43,116 nt of DNA, taken from Gammaproteobacteria bacterium (GTDB lineage: Bacteria; Pseudomonadota; Gammaproteobacteria; Pseudomonadales; Azotimanducaceae). Every line of letters begins with the position of its first letter. The first letter of the stretch is position 1. Of this stretch, positions 40,234 to 43,116 are shown piece by piece. The position numbers were made by a program, and so were the translations under genes. The notes below the pieces were generated by a model. The model had not been told where the DNA came from. It did no database searches and saw only the letters and a list, made by a program, of their open reading frames with translations. The DNA lies in NCBI GenBank assembly GCA_026706665.1, contig JAPOYI010000115.1, positions 1 through 43,116 of the forward strand, in the 5' to 3' direction.

Positions 40234-40478
40234 GCCCTCGAGCCTCTGAACGCGAGGGCGGAGTGATGGGCTTGTTGGGCGCAAACGCGCGCGTCCGGCA
40301 CCGCTTCGGCGAGGGTATTGATGCTTCTCCCAAGTGCTACAAGGTCATGGATCCGCCGCCGACACGACCACCTTCACGCCGGCGGAGCAGTTGTTGGTCG
40401 TGTCGGTCTCCCTCGCCACCGCGACGACGCAGCCGCCGTAGTAGTACGTGGCGGGAGTCGCCGGCGCCGTCAGGTCGA
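40234..40478. repeat. ~245-bp direct repeat, copy B (right flank of cassette)
   Basis: Second copy of 39385-39628, continuous with the intact CARDB gene on its right. Its left edge starts exactly at the inverted repeat GCCCTCG / CGAGGGC, with the 3' end of the phosphotransferase gene as an orphan fragment. Confidence 0.92.
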
Positions 40479-43116
40479 TCGACTCCGAGCTGGTGTTTAC
40501 CGTGACCCCGACAGTGACCCCGCTCCCGCCTACGTAAGTATCGTCGTCGTTGTCTATGGTCGCGTCCGACGATTGCAGCCACCGCATGCTCGTCCTGGCC
40601 GGCACGCCGTCGCCGTCGTTGCGGACCGTCGCGCTCAGCGTGAACCCGTCTCCCGCCTTCAGCGCGCTGTCCGAGACCGCCGGCGACACCACCACCAGGT
40701 CCGGCGCCCCATTCTCGGGTATCACGGTCAGCTTCACGCTGCCGGAGCAGTTGTTCGTGGTATCGGACTCGTCGGCCACCGCATCGACGCAGGCGCCGTA
40801 GTAATACGTGCCCAGGCTCGTTGGCGCGTTCAATACGTTAAACAGGATGTCGGTTTCCGAGACCCCGAGGGCGTCCACCTCGTCCGTGGCCTCCTGCGTA
40901 TCGCCGGTGGTTATCGTCGCGTCCGCCGAGCGATAGTAGCGCAGCGTGCTCTTGTCCGCCGCGCCGTCGCCCGCGTTGCGGACCGTTGCGCCCAGAGTGA
41001 AAACAGCCCCCGCCTTCCGATCGGGTTGATTGATGTTCGGCGACTCGACCACCAGGTCCGGCGCTGTGCCTGCCACCTTCGCTGTCACAGTCATCTCCGC
41101 GCCGCTGGAGCAGTTGTCCGAGGTGTCGGACTCTCCCGCCACAGAATCGACGCAGGCGCCGTAGTAGTACGTGCCCGCCGTCGACGGCGCCGTCAGATTG
41201 ACCGATCCCCATTCGCTGTCGTCAGCGGAACTGGTGCTCGATGCCGAGAGCGCGGGCACCGAGACCGTGGCCTCCTGGGTATCGCCGGTGGTTATCGCCG
41301 CGTCGGCCGAGCGATAGAAGCGCAGCGTGGTCGCCGGCGCGTCGTCGTCGCCTGTGTTGGTGACAAGCGCGCGCAGCAGGAAAGGCTTCCCGACTTCCCG
41401 ATCGGTATGGTTCGTCGACGGATACAGGACCTGGAGGTTTGGTGATCCCGATTCCGGCTCCGGCTCCGGCTCTGGCACGGACCTCGCTTCGCTGGCGGAA
41501 CAATTGTTGGTGGTATCGGACTCGCCCGCCACCGCATCGATGCATGCGCCATAGTAATACGTGCCGGGATCAGTGGGCGCTGTCAATCGGATCCAATCGA
41601 CCTCGGCGCTCTTGGGGTCGAGGGCCCCCACGGGGTCATCGCCCAGTTCCGTATCCGCCGTGGTAATCGTGGCGTCCGACGAGCGGTAGTAGCGCACCGT
41701 GGTCGCCGTCGACGCGGCGTCGCCGTCGTTGCGCGACCCCGCGGTCAGCGTGAACGTCGCCCCGGCTTCCAGTTCCGTGGCGTTGATCCCCGCGACCACC
41801 ACCAGGTCCGGCGCCGTCGCCTTGGACACGACCACCTTCACGCCCGCCGAGCAGTTGTTCGTGGTGTCCGACTCGCCCGCCACCGAGTCGACGCAGCCGC
41901 CGTAGTAGTACGTCCCCGGATCCGGCGCCGTCACCCCGATCGACTCCGCGCTCGTCGCCGAGGCGCTGAGCTTGCCCACCGCGTCCGTCCCCGACGCCGT
42001 GTCCGCCGACGTGATCGTCGCGTCCGTGGAGCGGTACCACCGCAGCGTCGTCGCCGCCGACTCCGCGTCGCCGGAGTTCCTCACCGTCGCGCTCAGCGTG
42101 AACTCGTCGCCCGCCTCCACGGTCGCATCGTCCACCGCCGCCGACTGCACCACCAGGTCCGGCGCCGCCGCCGGCGTCACCGTCACCTTCACCCCGGCCG
42201 AGCAGTTGTTCGCGGTGTCCGACTCGCCCGCCACCGAATCCACGCAGCCGCCGTAGTAGTACGTCCCCGGATCCGGCGCCGTCACCCCGATCGACTCCGC
42301 GCTCGTCGCCGAGGCGCTGAGCTTGCCCACCGCGTCCGTCCCCGACGCCGTGTCCGCCGACGTGATCGTCGCGTCCGTGGAGCGGTACCACCGCAGCGTC
42401 GTCGCCGCCGACTCCGCGTCGCCGGAGTTCCTCACCGTCGCGCTCAGCGTGAACTCGTCGCCCGCCTCCACGGTCGCATCGTCCACCGCCGCCGACTGCA
42501 CCACCAGGTCCGGCGCCGCCGCCGGCGTCACCGTCACCTTCACCCCGGCCGAGCAGTTGTTCGTGGTGTCCGACTCGCCCGCCACCGAATCCACGCAGCC
42601 GCCGTAGTAGTACGTCCCCGGATCCGGCGCCGTCACCCCGATCGACTCCGCGCTCGTCGCCGAGGCGCTGAGCTTGCCCACCGCGTCCGTCCCCGACGCC
42701 GTGTCCGCCGACGTGATCGTCGCGTCCGTGGAGCGGTACCACCGCAGCGTCGTCGCCGCCGACTCCGCGTCGCCGGAGTTCCTCACCGTCGCGCTCAGCG
42801 TGAACTCGTCGCCCGCCTCCACGGTCGCATCGTCCACCGCCGCCGACTGCACCACCAGGTCCGGCGCCGCCGCCGGCGTCACCGTCACCTTCACCCCGGC
42901 CGAGCAGTTGTTCGTGGTGTCCGACTCGCCCGCCACCGAATCCACGCAGCCGCCGTAGTAGTACGTCCCCGTCTTCTCGGGCGCCGTCACCTTCGCCGAC
43001 TCGGCGCTGGTCGCCGACGCCGACAGGGCGCCCACCGCCTCCGTGCCCTCGGACGCGTCCGCCGCGGTGATGGTCGCGTCCGACGAGCGCAGCCAGCGCA
43101 GCGTCGTCGCCGCCGA
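40345..43116 (-). CDS. CARDB-repeat extracellular protein (5' end beyond window)
   Basis: 924 codons are visible and the frame is open at the right edge, so the signal peptide and start are missing. The protein consists of one partial and seven full CARDB-like immunoglobulin-fold units of about 117 residues, each with the pattern [AS]PDLVV...aGdxFTLsATVRNxGDaxsaxTtlRyYRSxDATIT..., GTYYYGxCVDSVAGESDTTNNCS. Each unit has two cysteines 14-16 residues apart, likely a disulfide, so an exported location is expected. Three central units are almost identical. One linker is an acidic Pro-Glu ladder (PEPEPEPESG). No C-terminal anchor or secretion domain is seen. Probably a long rod-like surface or secreted protein near the Tad pilus genes. 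It converges on the phosphotransferase operon. Confidence 0.88.
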   Translation of the reverse strand, partial: SAATTLRWLRSSDATITAADASEGTEAVGALSASATSAESAKVTAPEKTGTYYYGGCVDSVAGESDTTNNCSAGVKVTVTPAAAPDLVVQSAAVDDATVEAGDEFTLSATVRNSGDAESAATTLRWYRSTDATITSADTASGTDAVGKLSASATSAESIGVTAPDPGTYYYGGCVDSVAGESDTTNNCSAGVKVTVTPAAAPDLVVQSAAVDDATVEAGDEFTLSATVRNSGDAESAATTLRWYRSTDATITSADTASGTDAVGKLSASATSAESIGVTAPDPGTYYYGGCVDSVAGESDTANNCSAGVKVTVTPAAAPDLVVQSAAVDDATVEAGDEFTLSATVRNSGDAESAATTLRWYRSTDATITSADTASGTDAVGKLSASATSAESIGVTAPDPGTYYYGGCVDSVAGESDTTNNCSAGVKVVVSKATAPDLVVVAGINATELEAGATFTLTAGSRNDGDAASTATTVRYYRSSDATITTADTELGDDPVGALDPKSAEVDWIRLTAPTDPGTYYYGACIDAVAGESDTTNNCSASEARSVPEPEPEPESGSPNLQVLYPSTNHTDREVGKPFLLRALVTNTGDDDAPATTLRFYRSADAAITTGDTQEATVSVPALSASSTSSADDSEWGSVNLTAPSTAGTYYYGACVDSVAGESDTSDNCSSGAEMTVTAKVAGTAPDLVVESPNINQPDRKAGAVFTLGATVRNAGDGAADKSTLRYYRSADATITTGDTQEATDEVDALGVSETDILFNVLNAPTSLGTYYYGACVDAVADESDTTNNCSGSVKLTVIPENGAPDLVVVSPAVSDSALKAGDGFTLSATVRNDGDGVPARTSMRWLQSSDATIDNDDDTYVGGSGVTVGVTVNTSSESIDLTAPATPATYYYGGCVVAVARETDTTNNCSAGVKVVVSAADP
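41901..42953 (-). repeat. Three tandem 351-bp near-identical coding repeats
   Basis: Units 41901-42251, 42252-42602 and 42603-42953 have a period of exactly 351 bp (117 codons). The second and third look identical and the first differs by about one base (GCG versus GTG near 42210) and a few at its left edge. They encode the CARDB units beginning APDLVVQSAAVDDATVEAGD. Confidence 0.95.

Noticed and set aside
41901-42953. CRISPR-like periodic repeats
   Set aside because: The period is 351 bp with no short spacers and the repeats are in-frame protein-coding CARDB units.

Overview
The window is GC-rich, densely coding bacterial chromosome. The block purM / DUF2066 / CDP-alcohol phosphatidyltransferase / hda is characteristic of Gammaproteobacteria, and an LPS-type envelope is shown by a porin, a secretin and lipoproteins. 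I read it as a gammaproteobacterium. The catabolic genes at the left edge (GST, FAD monooxygenase, cytochrome P450, GPH-type transporter) fit an environmental or host-associated species. I cannot name a genus. No rRNA, tRNA or CRISPR array was seen.

Layout. (1) 1-5.0 kb: a GST fragment and a PheA/TfdB-type FAD hydroxylase on +, a convergent P450 on -, and an MFS_2/GPH transporter on +. (2) 5.1-11.1 kb: housekeeping block. serA and a MurG-like glycosyltransferase are on -. The latter is translationally coupled to hda, a CDP-alcohol phosphatidyltransferase and a DUF2066 gene. Divergent purM is on +. (3) 11.1-14.8 kb: a roadblock-type protein lying between two related 66-bp direct repeats, then a beta-barrel porin and an exported protein made of eight short helical repeats, separated by a textbook terminator. 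(4) 15.0-20.4 kb: two tandem MalT-like LuxR regulators of about 900 aa each. (5) 20.6-36.3 kb: a complete but rearranged Flp/Tad pilus locus on -: flp, cpaA/tadV, cpaB, cpaC, a small lipoprotein, tadZ, two TadE-type minor pilins, a vWA TadG, tadA, tadB, tadC. A gene on + sits inside it and encodes a lipoprotein that fuses a TadD-like TPR region to four SPOR domains. A small insertion with 11-residue coiled-coil repeats separates cpaC from the lipoprotein. (6) 36.4-39.4 kb: divergent from flp, a two-gene operon of a GT-C glycosyltransferase and a membrane sulfatase-fold phosphotransferase. (7) 39.4-43.1 kb: a two-gene, less GC-rich cassette flanked by a ~244-bp direct duplication, then a giant CARDB-repeat protein that runs off the right edge and has three almost identical 351-bp repeats.

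How the genes may work together. Regions 4-7 could form one surface-attachment island: MalT-like regulators, a Tad pilus machine, an unusual multi-SPOR lipoprotein that could tie the pilus machine to septal or denuded peptidoglycan, envelope-sugar decorating enzymes next to the pilin, and a repetitive extracellular protein. The strongest novelty candidates are the TadD-SPOR(x4) fusion, the duplication-flanked cassette next to the hypervariable CARDB gene, and the eight-repeat exported protein.
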